Positions 1 through 8,856 of a stretch of DNA of 64,000 nucleotides are shown here, one piece after another. The notes beneath the pieces are model-generated. The model had not been told where the DNA came from and searched no databases. It saw nothing but the letters and a program-made list of their open reading frames with translations. Every line of letters starts with the position of its first letter. Within the stretch, counting starts at the first letter, position 1. This DNA comes from Agrobacterium vitis (GTDB lineage: Bacteria; Pseudomonadota; Alphaproteobacteria; Rhizobiales; Rhizobiaceae): the NCBI RefSeq assembly GCF_013337045.2, contig NZ_CP118259.1, positions 806,001 to 870,000 of the forward strand, in the 5' to 3' direction. The translations under genes and the position numbers were made by a program.

Positions 1-298
1 TCAGCAGCAATGTCTTGCGTGGCAGCTTTGCCGCCAGCGCGGCAATGATCGGCGCTCCGACAACCACGCCCAATGCATAGGCACTGATCACGCGCCCCGC
101 CTCGGGTACGCTGACGGAATAGGTCTGCGCCACCTCCGGCAGCAGGCCCATGATGGCAAACTCGCCGGTGCCGATACCAAACCCACCGACGGCCAGCGCA
201 AATTCAATCAACAGAACCGTGCGCGGTGATAGGGCTGCTTCGGAACGGTCTGGACCTGGTCTGACAGCTGAGGGTGCAAAGCGGATCGTATCGTTCAT
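1..298 (-). CDS. MFS transporter, N-terminal part (cut by window edge)
   Basis: Only the first 99 codons lie in the window; the gene runs off the left edge. A hydrophilic N-terminal tail of about 25 residues precedes a first membrane helix (about residues 27-48). The stretch GIGTGEFAIMGLLPEVA at residues 41-57 and a second helix (about 68-90) follow, ending in the basic loop KLPRK. This pattern is typical of the first two helices of DHA1-family (AraJ/YdeA-like) drug or sugar efflux carriers of the inner membrane. The start is the ATG at 296-298, the first in frame before the membrane helix. The substrate cannot be told. The neighbouring lipid kinase is transcribed divergently. Confidence 0.8.
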   Translation of the reverse strand, partial: MNDTIRFAPSAVRPGPDRSEAALSPRTVLLIEFALAVGGFGIGTGEFAIMGLLPEVAQTYSVSVPEAGRVISAYALGVVVGAPIIAALAAKLPRKTLLL

Positions 299-688
299 AA
301 AATCATCCCGGCACCGGAGCAAGGCTGGTGCTGTTCAATAGAAAGGGCAGCAGGGAGGACTGCTCGACGCAGCTGAATAGCGAAATAACCCATTTGGCGC
401 ATCCATCATCCAGCCGCTAACCATGCGGCGGTCATGCACAAGGCAAGACAGTCGAGGTCGCAAACCTGCCGGAGGGATGGTCAAACGTGATACCGCTATC
501 CTTAGCATGCCTGTGTGCGTTGCGGTAGAACGATAATGGTGATCTTGATCTTTTCGGCTGCAAACCCGATTTGCAGCAGACGCATGCAACATAATCGACG
601 GCGGATCGTTAAATTGCGTTGTCGTGCGGTTTCAACGTAAGGCACGCCAGTCTGGAACTGGACGTCGGTCAAAAGGAGCAGCGCGGGA
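299..688. other. Intergenic region, divergent promoters expected
   Basis: This 390-base gap separates the divergent MFS transporter and lipid kinase genes. Small reading frames here have no ribosome site or recognisable product. It should hold the promoters of both genes, but I see no convincing -35/-10 pair. Confidence 0.5.
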
Positions 689-1597
689 ATGAAAATCAAG
701 GCCGTTTTCAACCGGGAGGGCGGGACCTTTCGCACCACCGACATGGATGCCTATTGCGCACGCGCCGAGCAAATCTTCCGCGATGCCGGTCATGAGATCG
801 AAACCATGGCTGTTGATGGTCGTGATATCGTCAAGACCCTCGAGGCGGCTGCAAAGCAGGGGTATGACGCGCTGATCGCCGGTGGCGGCGACGGGACCAT
901 ATCGACGGCCGCCGGCATTGCCTGGAAAGCCGGTCTGCCGCTCGGCGTCGTACCCGCCGGGACTATGAACCTGTTTGCACGCTCGCTGAAACTGCCGCTC
1001 GATATCTGGCAGGTTCTGGAGGTGCTGGCCTCTGCGGAGGTCCAATCCGTTGATATTGCCACTGCCAATGGTCAGCCCTATGTCCACCAGTTTTCTGCGG
1101 GCCTGCATGCCCGAATGGTCCGCCTGCGCAACCGGATGGATTATGCCTCGCGCTTTGGCAAAATGCGGGCCAGCACCAGCGCAGCGATCAGCGTGATGTT
1201 CAATCCGCCTCGCTTCGACGTCGTTTTCGATATCGACGCTGATGGACGCCAGGATAGCAAGGAAGTGTCCGCCGTTTCGGTTTGCAACAACCCGGTTGGG
1301 ACCAATCCGTTATTTTATGCCGATGATATAACCACCGGGCAACTCGGGATTTATCTTGCAGCCCCACTCGATTCGGTCGGATTGGCGGGATTGGCGATTG
1401 ATATTCTGCGCGGCAAACTCACGGAAAACCAGGCTGTCACATCGGCCACCTCACAAATCGTCAAGCTGCATTTCCCAAAACACCGTCACGGCGTCGCCTG
1501 CGTGATCGATGGAGAACTGCTGCACATGCCTCGCGATGTAGAGATCAGAATTCATCCCGGGGAACTGAAGGTCTTGGCACCAGCCCTTCAGGTATAG
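689..1597 (+). CDS. Diacylglycerol kinase family lipid kinase
   Basis: The 302-residue protein has the diacylglycerol kinase catalytic domain, with the nucleotide-binding loop GGGDGT at residues 65-70 and the conserved PAGTMN at 89-94. The C-terminal half ends with the family's IDGE motif near residue 274. Members of this YegS/BmrU-like group phosphorylate lipids such as diacylglycerol or ceramide, or act on related substrates. Start at 689 is supported by AGGAG a few bases upstream. The gene stands alone: the MFS gene is divergent and a hairpin follows directly. Lipid substrate specificity cannot be read from the sequence. Confidence 0.88.
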   Translation: MKIKAVFNREGGTFRTTDMDAYCARAEQIFRDAGHEIETMAVDGRDIVKTLEAAAKQGYDALIAGGGDGTISTAAGIAWKAGLPLGVVPAGTMNLFARSLKLPLDIWQVLEVLASAEVQSVDIATANGQPYVHQFSAGLHARMVRLRNRMDYASRFGKMRASTSAAISVMFNPPRFDVVFDIDADGRQDSKEVSAVSVCNNPVGTNPLFYADDITTGQLGIYLAAPLDSVGLAGLAIDILRGKLTENQAVTSATSQIVKLHFPKHRHGVACVIDGELLHMPRDVEIRIHPGELKVLAPALQV

Positions 1598-1609
1598 CGC
1601 ACATCATAG

Positions 1610-1634
1610 AAACGCCCGGCTGAGCCGGGCGTTT
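1610..1634 (+). terminator. Hairpin terminator after the lipid kinase gene
   Basis: A perfect 11-bp stem (AAACGCCCGGC / GCCGGGCGTTT) closes a three-base loop 13 bases after the stop codon. The T-tract is short, so it may work in both directions between the two convergent genes. Confidence 0.75.
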
Positions 1635-1653
1635 AAACTGTCACACTTTCCCT

Positions 1654-1754
1654 AGAGCATCGTACAGAAAATCGGAACCAGCACGATGCTCTGAGTTTTT
1701 GTTTGCGCATCGGATTTATCCGAAAACCGGTTCTTAACTTTCGGTCCGATGCGC
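1654..1754. repeat. Two-hairpin intergenic repeat of rhizobial type
   Basis: The element has two inverted repeats side by side. AGAGCATCGT at 1654-1663 pairs with ACGATGCTCT at 1683-1692. GCGCATCGGA at 1705-1714 pairs with TCCGATGCGC at 1745-1754. The inner text (ATCCGAAAACCGG) resembles the palindromic mosaic elements common between genes in Rhizobiaceae. It lies between convergent genes, as such elements often do. Confidence 0.65.
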
Positions 1755-1761
1755 TAAAGCT

Positions 1762-3366
1762 TTAATGCGTAAACGCAGCCGCAATCAAGGCCTTGGTATA
1801 GTCCTCGGCGGGGCTTTCGAAAATGTCTTCCGTCGGCCCTTCCTCTACAATTTTGCCGTTCTTCATCACGATCACATGGTCGGAAATCGCCTTGATCACC
1901 GAAAGGTCATGGCTGATGAACACGTAGGACAGATCATGTTTCTGCTGCAGGTCGCGTAGCAACTCGATCACCTGCCGCTGCACGGAACGGTCCAGGGCCG
2001 AGGTCGGCTCATCGAGGATCACCACTTTCGGCTTGAGGATCATCGAGCGGGCGATGGCGATGCGCTGACGCTGGCCGCCGGAAAACTCGTGCGGATAGCG
2101 GTTGCGCGAGGCCGGATCGAGGCCAACTTCCTTCAAGGCGGCAATGGCGCGCTTGTCGCGCTCCGCCTTGCTGAGATTAGGCTCATGCACGTAAAGCCCT
2201 TCGGTGATGATCTCGCCAACCGTCTGGCGTGGCGAGAGCGAGCCGTAGGGGTCCTGGAACACCAGCTGCAATTGACGGCGGAAGGGTCGCATCCCGGCGC
2301 GGTCGAGACCGGAAATATCTGTTGTTTCGAAGCTGAACCGGCCATCGGCGGAAAGCAGCTTCAGCAGCGCCCGCCCCAACGTTGATTTCCCAGAACCAGA
2401 TTCGCCAACAATGCCAATGGTCTGGCCCTTTCGGAGTGTCAGATTGACATGATCGACGGCCCGAAACTTTCGATTGCCCTTGAACAGGATGCCGGAACTG
2501 ATGTTGAAGTCCACCACGACATTGCGGCCTTCGAGAATGACAGGCGCATCGGAGGGGGGCGCCACCTTGGAGCCTGATGGTTCGGCGGCCAGCAGCATTT
2601 TGGTGTAATCGGCCTGGGGACGCTCGAAAATATCGTCGCGGCTGCCCTGTTCGACAATCTCGCCGCGCCGCATCACCGCTACGCGGTCAGCGACGTGGCG
2701 GACCACGCCGAGATCGTGGGTGATCAACACGATGGCCATGCCGAAGCGTTTTTGCAGATCGGCGAGAAGATCGAGGATCTGCGCCTGGATCGTCACGTCC
2801 AGTGCCGTGGTTGGCTCGTCGGCAATCAGCAGGTCCGGCTCGTTGGCGAGCGCCATGGCGATCATCACGCGCTGGCGCTGGCCACCGGACAATTCATGCG
2901 GATAGCTGTCGATCCGCCGTTCCGGTTCCGGGATGCCGACCAGCTTCAGCAGTTCCAGCACGCGGGCGCGCGCCTTCGACCGGCTCATGCGGCGGTGAAA
3001 AATCAACGGCTCTGAAATCTGCTTGCCAACCGTGTAAAGCGGATCGAGCGAGGTCATCGGCTCCTGAAAGATCATGGTGATCTTGGAGCCGCGCACGTCG
3101 TTCAGCGTCGAGATACTGGCGCCGGCGAGTTCGGTTTCACCGTAGCGGGCCGAGCCGGCGACTTGGCCGTTGGAGGCCAGAAGCCCCATGATGCCCATCA
3201 TCGTCTGGCTTTTGCCGGAGCCGGATTCACCGACGATGGCCAGCGTCTCACCTTTCTTGACGTCGAAGGAAATGCCCTTGACGGCATTCACCTCGCCATC
3301 GGGCGTGGTGAATGTGACCTTCAGGTCCTTGACGGTCAGCACCGTCTGGTTTTCGGTCTTGTCCAT
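1762..3366 (-). CDS. oppDF: Peptide ABC transporter, fused double ATPase (OppD-OppF)
   Basis: This 534-residue protein carries two complete ABC ATPase domains. Walker A GESGSGKS occurs at residues 46-53 and again at 321-328. The signature motifs are LSGGQ at 159-163 and FSGGQ at 428-432, with Walker B at about 180-185 and 449-454. In E. coli Opp these are two separate proteins; the fusion resembles YejF-type proteins. It energises the OppB/OppC channel on the cytoplasmic face. It is the last gene of the oppA-B-C-DF operon and starts two bases after the oppC stop. An AAGGA ribosome site precedes the ATG. Both nucleotide sites look intact. Confidence 0.93.
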   Translation of the reverse strand: MDKTENQTVLTVKDLKVTFTTPDGEVNAVKGISFDVKKGETLAIVGESGSGKSQTMMGIMGLLASNGQVAGSARYGETELAGASISTLNDVRGSKITMIFQEPMTSLDPLYTVGKQISEPLIFHRRMSRSKARARVLELLKLVGIPEPERRIDSYPHELSGGQRQRVMIAMALANEPDLLIADEPTTALDVTIQAQILDLLADLQKRFGMAIVLITHDLGVVRHVADRVAVMRRGEIVEQGSRDDIFERPQADYTKMLLAAEPSGSKVAPPSDAPVILEGRNVVVDFNISSGILFKGNRKFRAVDHVNLTLRKGQTIGIVGESGSGKSTLGRALLKLLSADGRFSFETTDISGLDRAGMRPFRRQLQLVFQDPYGSLSPRQTVGEIITEGLYVHEPNLSKAERDKRAIAALKEVGLDPASRNRYPHEFSGGQRQRIAIARSMILKPKVVILDEPTSALDRSVQRQVIELLRDLQQKHDLSYVFISHDLSVIKAISDHVIVMKNGKIVEEGPTEDIFESPAEDYTKALIAAAFTH

Positions 3367-3368
3367 GC

Positions 3369-4490
3369 TTATCGGTCCTTGGGATCAAGCGCATCGCGCA
3401 GCCCGTCGCCCACGAAATTGAGCGAAAACAGGGTCAGCACAAAGAAAAAGGCGGGGAAGATCAGCAGCCACGGCGCGTTCTGCATGTTTTTCGCCCCTTC
3501 GGAAATCAACGTTCCCCAACTGGCCAGCGGCGCCTGCACGCCAAGCCCGAGGAAAGAGAGGAAGCTTTCGGTCAGAATCACCTGCGGCACCACGACAGTG
3601 ACGAAGACGATGACAGGGCCGATCGTATTGGGAATGATATGACGGCAGATGATCTGCCAGTCGTTCAGACCCAGTGCTTCCGCCGCGCCGACGAATTCGC
3701 GCCGCTTCAAGGACAGGGTCTGGCCGCGGACGATCCGGGCCATTTCCAGCCATTGCACCGCGCCAATGACGATGAAGATCAGCCAGATGGAGCGACCGAA
3801 AAACACCACCATGACCACGACCAGGAATACGAAGGGCAGCGAATAGAGGATTTCGACGATGCGCATCATCACATTGTCGATCCGCCCGCCGAGATAGCCG
3901 GAGGTGGCCCCGTAGATCACGCCAATGCCGAGCGACACGAGACTGGCTGCAAGGCCGACCGCAATTGAAATCTGACCGCCCAGCATGACACGCACCAGAA
4001 GATCGCGGCCATTGCTATCGGTTCCGAACGGAAAATATTCCTGAGATACGCGACCGGTCAATACCATGCTGAGCTGGTCTGGGGTGGTCTGGGCGACCCG
4101 CGTTTCCTTGAACTCGTTGACCCGGTCGAAATAGCGCACAGTGCGTGGATCGATCGGCTTGTCGGACGTGATCGTGGCAGTGAAGCTGCCGTTTTCCACG
4201 GCAAATGCACTGATCTTCAGTCGCGCTCGATTGGCTGCACCTTCGGCAACCTGTTGAAGTGTGGCCGGGTCCGGGAAGGGCTTGAGGCTCGGCGGTACCG
4301 AGACATAGGAGGGAAATACCTGATCGTAGGTATGCGGCACGAAAAGCGGGCCTGCGAAAGCAAAGAGCGTGATCAGCAGCAAAACGAAGCAGCCGCCCAT
4401 GGCCGCTCTGTTGCGGCGAAAGCGCAAGAGAGCCAACTGGCCAAGGCTACGGCCTTCGACCGCCGGAGAGGTAATGGAAATATCAGTCAT
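3369..4490 (-). CDS. oppC: Oligopeptide ABC transporter permease OppC
   Basis: The 373-residue inner-membrane permease ends in GDGLRDALDPKDR, the same C-terminus as E. coli OppC. It keeps the permease core (FGTDSNGRDLLVR, then SGYLGG, then the cytoplasmic coupling loop RGQTLSLKRREFVGAAEALG). It is about 70 residues longer than E. coli OppC because of an added periplasmic segment after the first membrane helix (about residues 53-152). GAGG seven bases upstream supports the ATG at 4490. It overlaps the end of oppB by 8 bases, indicating translational coupling. Confidence 0.93.
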   Translation of the reverse strand: MTDISITSPAVEGRSLGQLALLRFRRNRAAMGGCFVLLLITLFAFAGPLFVPHTYDQVFPSYVSVPPSLKPFPDPATLQQVAEGAANRARLKISAFAVENGSFTATITSDKPIDPRTVRYFDRVNEFKETRVAQTTPDQLSMVLTGRVSQEYFPFGTDSNGRDLLVRVMLGGQISIAVGLAASLVSLGIGVIYGATSGYLGGRIDNVMMRIVEILYSLPFVFLVVVMVVFFGRSIWLIFIVIGAVQWLEMARIVRGQTLSLKRREFVGAAEALGLNDWQIICRHIIPNTIGPVIVFVTVVVPQVILTESFLSFLGLGVQAPLASWGTLISEGAKNMQNAPWLLIFPAFFFVLTLFSLNFVGDGLRDALDPKDR

Positions 4491-5406
4491 GGCGAACCCT
4501 CGGGTCGAGCAGGCCGTAGGCGATGTCGACGATCAGGTTGAAAACGATCACGAATACCGCAACGAGAACCACGGTGGCCATGACCAAGGGATAGTCCCGG
4601 TTCAGCGCACCGATGACGAAGAAGCGGCCGACGCCCGGAATGGTGAAAATGCTCTCGACCACAGCCGAACCGGTCAAGAGGGCCGCTGCCGCTGGCGCCA
4701 GATAGGACACAACCGGCAGCATGGCACCACGCAAGGCATGGGTGATGACGATGGTGCGCGACGGCAGGCCATAGGCGCGGGCCGTACGGATATGGTCGGT
4801 ATGCAAAGCCTCGATCATAGAGCCGCGCGTCAGCCGTGCGATGATGGCGATCTGCGGCAGGGCGAGAACGGTGATTGGCAGGGCCAGATAATAGGGTGAG
4901 CCATCACCCCATCCGCCAGCTGGCAGAAGGGACAGCATCAGGGCAAAAACCAGTGTCAGCACCGGTCCCATGACGAAATTTGGTATGGTGACGCCCACTG
5001 TCGCGAAGGTCATCACCACGAAATCGATCAGGCCATTCTGTCTTAGCGCGGCGATAGTGCCAAGAATGACGCCGCCGATCAGCGCGATCAGCAGGGCGGT
5101 GGCGCCAAGCTGAACCGAATAGGGCAGGGCCTGGGCAATCAACTGGGCAACCGTATTGTCCTTGTAGATGAAGCTTGGACCGAAATCACCGCGCAAGGCA
5201 TTGCCGATATAGGCGAGATATTGCTGCCAGATCGGTTGATCCAACTGATAGGTCTTCATCAGGTTGGCCATGATGTCAGGCGGCAACGGGCGCTCGAGGT
5301 CGAACGGTCCGCCCGGCGCAAAGCGCATCAGGAAGAAGGAAATGGTGATGACGACGAATACCGTTGGCACGGCGCTCATCAGTCGGCGCAGGACGAAATT
5401 GATCAT
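4483..5406 (-). CDS. oppB: Oligopeptide ABC transporter permease OppB
   Basis: The 307-residue permease begins MINFVLRRLMSAVPTVF, which matches E. coli OppB closely in sequence and length (306 residues). FAPGGPFDLERPLPPDIMAN and FGPSFIYKDNTV in the periplasmic loop are shared OppB features, and the coupling loop RTARAYGLP is present. Six membrane segments are visible. The ATG at 5406 fits the family length. An in-frame ATG at 5445 would add 13 residues and has the better ribosome site (AGGAG about 11 bases upstream), so the true start is uncertain. It overlaps oppC by 8 bases. Confidence 0.92.
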   Translation of the reverse strand: MINFVLRRLMSAVPTVFVVITISFFLMRFAPGGPFDLERPLPPDIMANLMKTYQLDQPIWQQYLAYIGNALRGDFGPSFIYKDNTVAQLIAQALPYSVQLGATALLIALIGGVILGTIAALRQNGLIDFVVMTFATVGVTIPNFVMGPVLTLVFALMLSLLPAGGWGDGSPYYLALPITVLALPQIAIIARLTRGSMIEALHTDHIRTARAYGLPSRTIVITHALRGAMLPVVSYLAPAAAALLTGSAVVESIFTIPGVGRFFVIGALNRDYPLVMATVVLVAVFVIVFNLIVDIAYGLLDPRVRHD

Positions 5407-5469
5407 GGTCAAATAGCCGACGCGCGACGGACCGGATTGGCCCATCGCGCGTCATTCTCCTGTTCGACG

Positions 5470-7068
5470 TTACTTGGATACGCTGAGATACTTGGAATAG
5501 TGCTCGTTGACGGCATTGTCGCCCCAACCGGAAACTTTGCTGGATACCAGCCACAGATTGGCTGTGTTCATCAGCGGAGCCACTGGCTGCTGATCCACCA
5601 GGATCTGTTCAGCCTTATGCATCAGGTCCATCCGCACTTTCTGGTCCTTTTCGTCATAGGACTTTTTCATCAGAGCGTCGAATTCCGGATTGTTCCAGTG
5701 GCTGTAGTTGAAGGTCGTGTTGGTGCTGATCGTCAGCGCCAGGAAGTTTTCCGGGTCGGCATAATCGGCTCCCCAGCCAGCACGGGCGACGCTGTATTTG
5801 CCGCCTTCCTTCAGGTAGGAATAGTGCGAGGCCACATCGAGATTGACGAGCGATACCTTGGCACCGAACGTGGTTTTCCACATATCGGCAATGGCGGTCG
5901 CCACGCGCTCGTGGTTGGTATTGGTGTTATAGCGGATTTCGAGGTTGAGCGGCTTGCCACCCTGGCCGTAACCGGCCTCCTTCATCAGTTCCACGGCCTT
6001 GTCTTCGCGGTCGATCTGCGACAGCGAGGCAAAATCGGGCGTGGCCGGCTTTTCATAGCCTTCCATGCCCGGAGGGACCATGGAATAGAGCGGCAATTGC
6101 GCGCCGGAATAGATTTCGCTCGACAGGAAGTCGCGGTCGACGGCCATGGACAGGGCCTTGCGGACGCGAACGTCGCTCATCGGCTCTTGGCGCATGTCGA
6201 AGGTGTAATAATAGGTGGACAGGCCCGGATCGACATGGACCTGGCTGTTATAGGCAGTGCGTAACCGCTTCAGCTGGTCAGCGGAGAAATTGTAGACGAC
6301 ATCAAGTTCGCCTGCTTCATAGCGGCGAACAGCAGCGGCGTCGTCCTCGATCGGGTAGAATACCACCTTGTCGAGTTTGACATTCTTGGCATCCCAATAC
6401 TGATCGTTCTTGGCGACAACCAGCTTGTCGTTCGGGACATGCGATTCCAGCTTGAATGCGCCGTTATTGACCATATTGCCTGGCTTGACGAATTGATCAC
6501 CGAATTTTTCGTAATTGGCCTTGCTGATCGGCAGGGCGGTATAATGAGCCATCAGTTGCAGGAAATAGGGCGTTGAGCGCTCCAGAGTGATTTCCAGTGT
6601 CTTGGCATCAATGACCTTAATGCCAAGCTGATCGACCGGCGCCTTGCCTGTGTTGACGGCTTCCGCATTCTTGATCGGATAGAGCAGGTTGGCATATTCG
6701 GCGGCGGTCTTTGGGTCTTCCAGGCGGCGCATGGCAAACTGGAAGTCTTCCGCGGTTACTGGCGAACCATCCGACCATTTGGCATTATCGCGGATCTTAA
6801 AGGTGTAAACAGTGCCGTCGTCGGAGACTTTCCAGCTTTCGGCGGCGCCAGGCACGATCTTGCCATTTGCGTCATGCGTCGTCAGGCCTTCGAACATGTC
6901 GTGAATGACGAAGCCTTCGATGTCGATCGAGATATGCGCCGGATCGAGCGATTTCGGTTCGCCTGCATTGCCGCGGTTCAGCACCGCTTCCGCCAATGCA
7001 CTGCTTGCACCAAACAGCAGGGAACCTGCCAGCACTGCCGTTGCCAATCTGATTTTCATCTGGGTCAT
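5470..7068 (-). CDS. oppA: Periplasmic oligopeptide-binding protein OppA
   Basis: This 532-residue SBP_bac_5 family solute-binding protein has a signal peptide (MTQMKIRLATAVLAGSLLFG..., cleavage likely after ALAEA). The conserved N-terminal NRGNAGEPKSLDPAH and WSDGSPVTAEDF follow, with the family motif DVRVRKALSMAVDR around residue 300. It captures peptides in the periplasm and delivers them to OppBC. The ATG at 7068 has GGAGA nine bases upstream; the ATG at 7059 is poorly spaced. It is the first gene of the opp operon. The gap of more than 60 bases before oppB may let OppA be made in excess, as usual for binding proteins. Confidence 0.94.
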   Translation of the reverse strand: MTQMKIRLATAVLAGSLLFGASSALAEAVLNRGNAGEPKSLDPAHISIDIEGFVIHDMFEGLTTHDANGKIVPGAAESWKVSDDGTVYTFKIRDNAKWSDGSPVTAEDFQFAMRRLEDPKTAAEYANLLYPIKNAEAVNTGKAPVDQLGIKVIDAKTLEITLERSTPYFLQLMAHYTALPISKANYEKFGDQFVKPGNMVNNGAFKLESHVPNDKLVVAKNDQYWDAKNVKLDKVVFYPIEDDAAAVRRYEAGELDVVYNFSADQLKRLRTAYNSQVHVDPGLSTYYYTFDMRQEPMSDVRVRKALSMAVDRDFLSSEIYSGAQLPLYSMVPPGMEGYEKPATPDFASLSQIDREDKAVELMKEAGYGQGGKPLNLEIRYNTNTNHERVATAIADMWKTTFGAKVSLVNLDVASHYSYLKEGGKYSVARAGWGADYADPENFLALTISTNTTFNYSHWNNPEFDALMKKSYDEKDQKVRMDLMHKAEQILVDQQPVAPLMNTANLWLVSSKVSGWGDNAVNEHYSKYLSVSK

Positions 7069-7375
7069 TCTTGTTGTCTCCGCGCCCGTGGGGAATTCGT
7101 TCGGTTGTTGACCAAATGGTAAAATTGCCCAAAAAACAAGCCCTGCCTTCAAAAAAACATTGTCGGTTTCTGACCAGAGGCACTTTGTGCTCAAAAGGCA
7201 AAATGTTTTCCACAGTCTGGCCCGGCCTCCCCACGATTTTAGGGGGAAGTTGGTGCTCCATTCTGTGTGTTAGCAGTATTTTAGTATTTTATTATAGGGA
7301 TTGCGATCTCAGTGGGATCACATTTCGCTGAGCGATTCTGCTGACGCGAGGTCCAAAGAGGACGGGGCGCGCCTT
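7069..7375. other. Intergenic region upstream of oppA
   Basis: This 307-base gap lies between the oppA start and the end of the glutamine-synthetase-like gene, both on the minus strand. A perfect minus-strand TATAAT (7291-7296) could be a -10 box for the opp operon, but no good -35 box is spaced from it. No gene is visible. Confidence 0.4.
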
Positions 7376-8731
7376 TTACAGGCGCGGTAGATAGGTCCGG
7401 TAATCGAAATCCGACACGGTGCGCAGATAGGTGATCGCTTCCTTGCGCTTGGTGTCGCCATAGAGCTGGCGATATTGGCGACCAAAAATATCGGCGATGA
7501 AATCAGACGTGCGGAAGGCATCGACGGCGGTCAGAAAGTCGTGGGTCAACAGGTCCGGGCTGGTGGCTGGCGCATCCGGCGTGGTGACTCGGCCGGGATC
7601 GAGATCGGCCTCCAATCCCTTCAACATGCCGCCGAGAATGGCGGCGAGCAGCAGATGCGGATTGGCGTCAGCGCCTGCCACCCGATGCTCGATCCGTGCT
7701 GCCGGGCCATCTTTATCCGGAATACGAATCGCGGTGCCGCGATGGCCAAAACCCCAGTCGATCCGGTCGGGCGCAAAGGAGCCGGGCTGGAAACGGCGAT
7801 AGGAATTGGCAAAGGGCGCAAAAATCAGCTGTGCTTCCCGCATGGTCTGCAACAGGCCCGCCGTTACCGATTTCAGCTTGACCGGTTCGCCGCCCTTGGC
7901 ATCGAGAATATTGCGGCCCTCAGCATCGATGATGCTGACATGCACATGCAGGCCGGAGCCTGCCTGATCGCCATAGGGCTTGGCCATGCAGGTGGATTTC
8001 AGCCCATGGCGGCGGGCGGCAAATTCGGCGATGCGCTTCAGGTAGATGCAGTCATCCGCTGCCGCCATGGCATCGGGCCGGTGCAGAAGATTGACCTCGA
8101 ACTGGCCGGGGCCGAATTCTGCCGTCGTTGCATCGGCGGGCAGGCCCATGGCATCGGCATAGGCGCGCACGGTGGCGAGATAATCCTCCATTGCTCCGGT
8201 TGCCCGCATGTCATACAGCTGAAAGCCGTTCGGCTCGCCGCGATAGGTCAGCGCTTTCGGCGGCATCGGCCGTCCGGTTTCGCGCCAATCATCCTCCATC
8301 ACGTAAAATTCCAGCTCGGTTGCTACGACAGGCGTCAGGCCCAAGGCCGAAAACCGCTCCAGCACCCGGGCCAAAATGGCGCGCGGGCAGACGAAATGCG
8401 GCTTTCCTTCTAGCGTGTGCATGGTGGCCAGCACCTGTTTGGAGCCTGATGGCGCCCAAGGCATGGAGCTAAGCGAACGCTTGTCGGGAATGCACAGGCC
8501 ATCGGGATCGCCCAAGGTCAGCGAAATACCGGTCAGGTCGTCATTGTCATCGCCCCAGATATCCAGTGACTGAGTGGAAGCGGGCAGGCGGACGCTGTTT
8601 TTCCAGACTTTATCCTCAGCACTGAGCGGGATCATCTTGCCGCGCAGGTCGCCATTCATGCCCACCAGCAGGATTTCGATCCGGGCCTGCGGGTCGGGAG
8701 CGGTGCTGGTGGCGGCGTCGATCTGGGTCAT
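7376..8731 (-). CDS. Glutamine synthetase family protein (gamma-glutamylpolyamine synthetase type)
   Basis: The 451-residue protein has the glutamine synthetase catalytic fold. Metal and substrate residues sit in ATELEFY (about 138-143), AEFGPGQFEVN (204-214), HVHVS (262-266), RRFQPGSFAP and RIEHRVAGADANPH. The N-terminal part is that of PuuA/SpuI-like ligases rather than GlnA. Such enzymes join glutamate to putrescine or another amine using ATP. The divergent class III aminotransferase resembles SpuC, so a polyamine catabolic role is likely but inferred. The ATG at 8731 gives the family length; its ribosome site is weak, and in-frame starts at 8797 and 8827 look less likely. Confidence 0.83.
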   Translation of the reverse strand: MTQIDAATSTAPDPQARIEILLVGMNGDLRGKMIPLSAEDKVWKNSVRLPASTQSLDIWGDDNDDLTGISLTLGDPDGLCIPDKRSLSSMPWAPSGSKQVLATMHTLEGKPHFVCPRAILARVLERFSALGLTPVVATELEFYVMEDDWRETGRPMPPKALTYRGEPNGFQLYDMRATGAMEDYLATVRAYADAMGLPADATTAEFGPGQFEVNLLHRPDAMAAADDCIYLKRIAEFAARRHGLKSTCMAKPYGDQAGSGLHVHVSIIDAEGRNILDAKGGEPVKLKSVTAGLLQTMREAQLIFAPFANSYRRFQPGSFAPDRIDWGFGHRGTAIRIPDKDGPAARIEHRVAGADANPHLLLAAILGGMLKGLEADLDPGRVTTPDAPATSPDLLTHDFLTAVDAFRTSDFIADIFGRQYRQLYGDTKRKEAITYLRTVSDFDYRTYLPRL

Positions 8732-8856
8732 GGCGGGCTTTCGAAAGAGGTCTGCCAGCCCTTGGCGGTTCTTGCCAAAGCTGGGGCATATCGTCATGGT
8801 CGTAGCGGATAAATTGCCGCCTTTCAATGCGACACCGCCGCCTGAGGATGCCTGCC

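Noticed and set aside
5221..6264. 347-codon plus-strand frame opposite oppB and oppA
   Set aside because: Antisense shadow in GC-rich DNA; no ribosome site or recognisable domain, and both genes on the other strand are certain.
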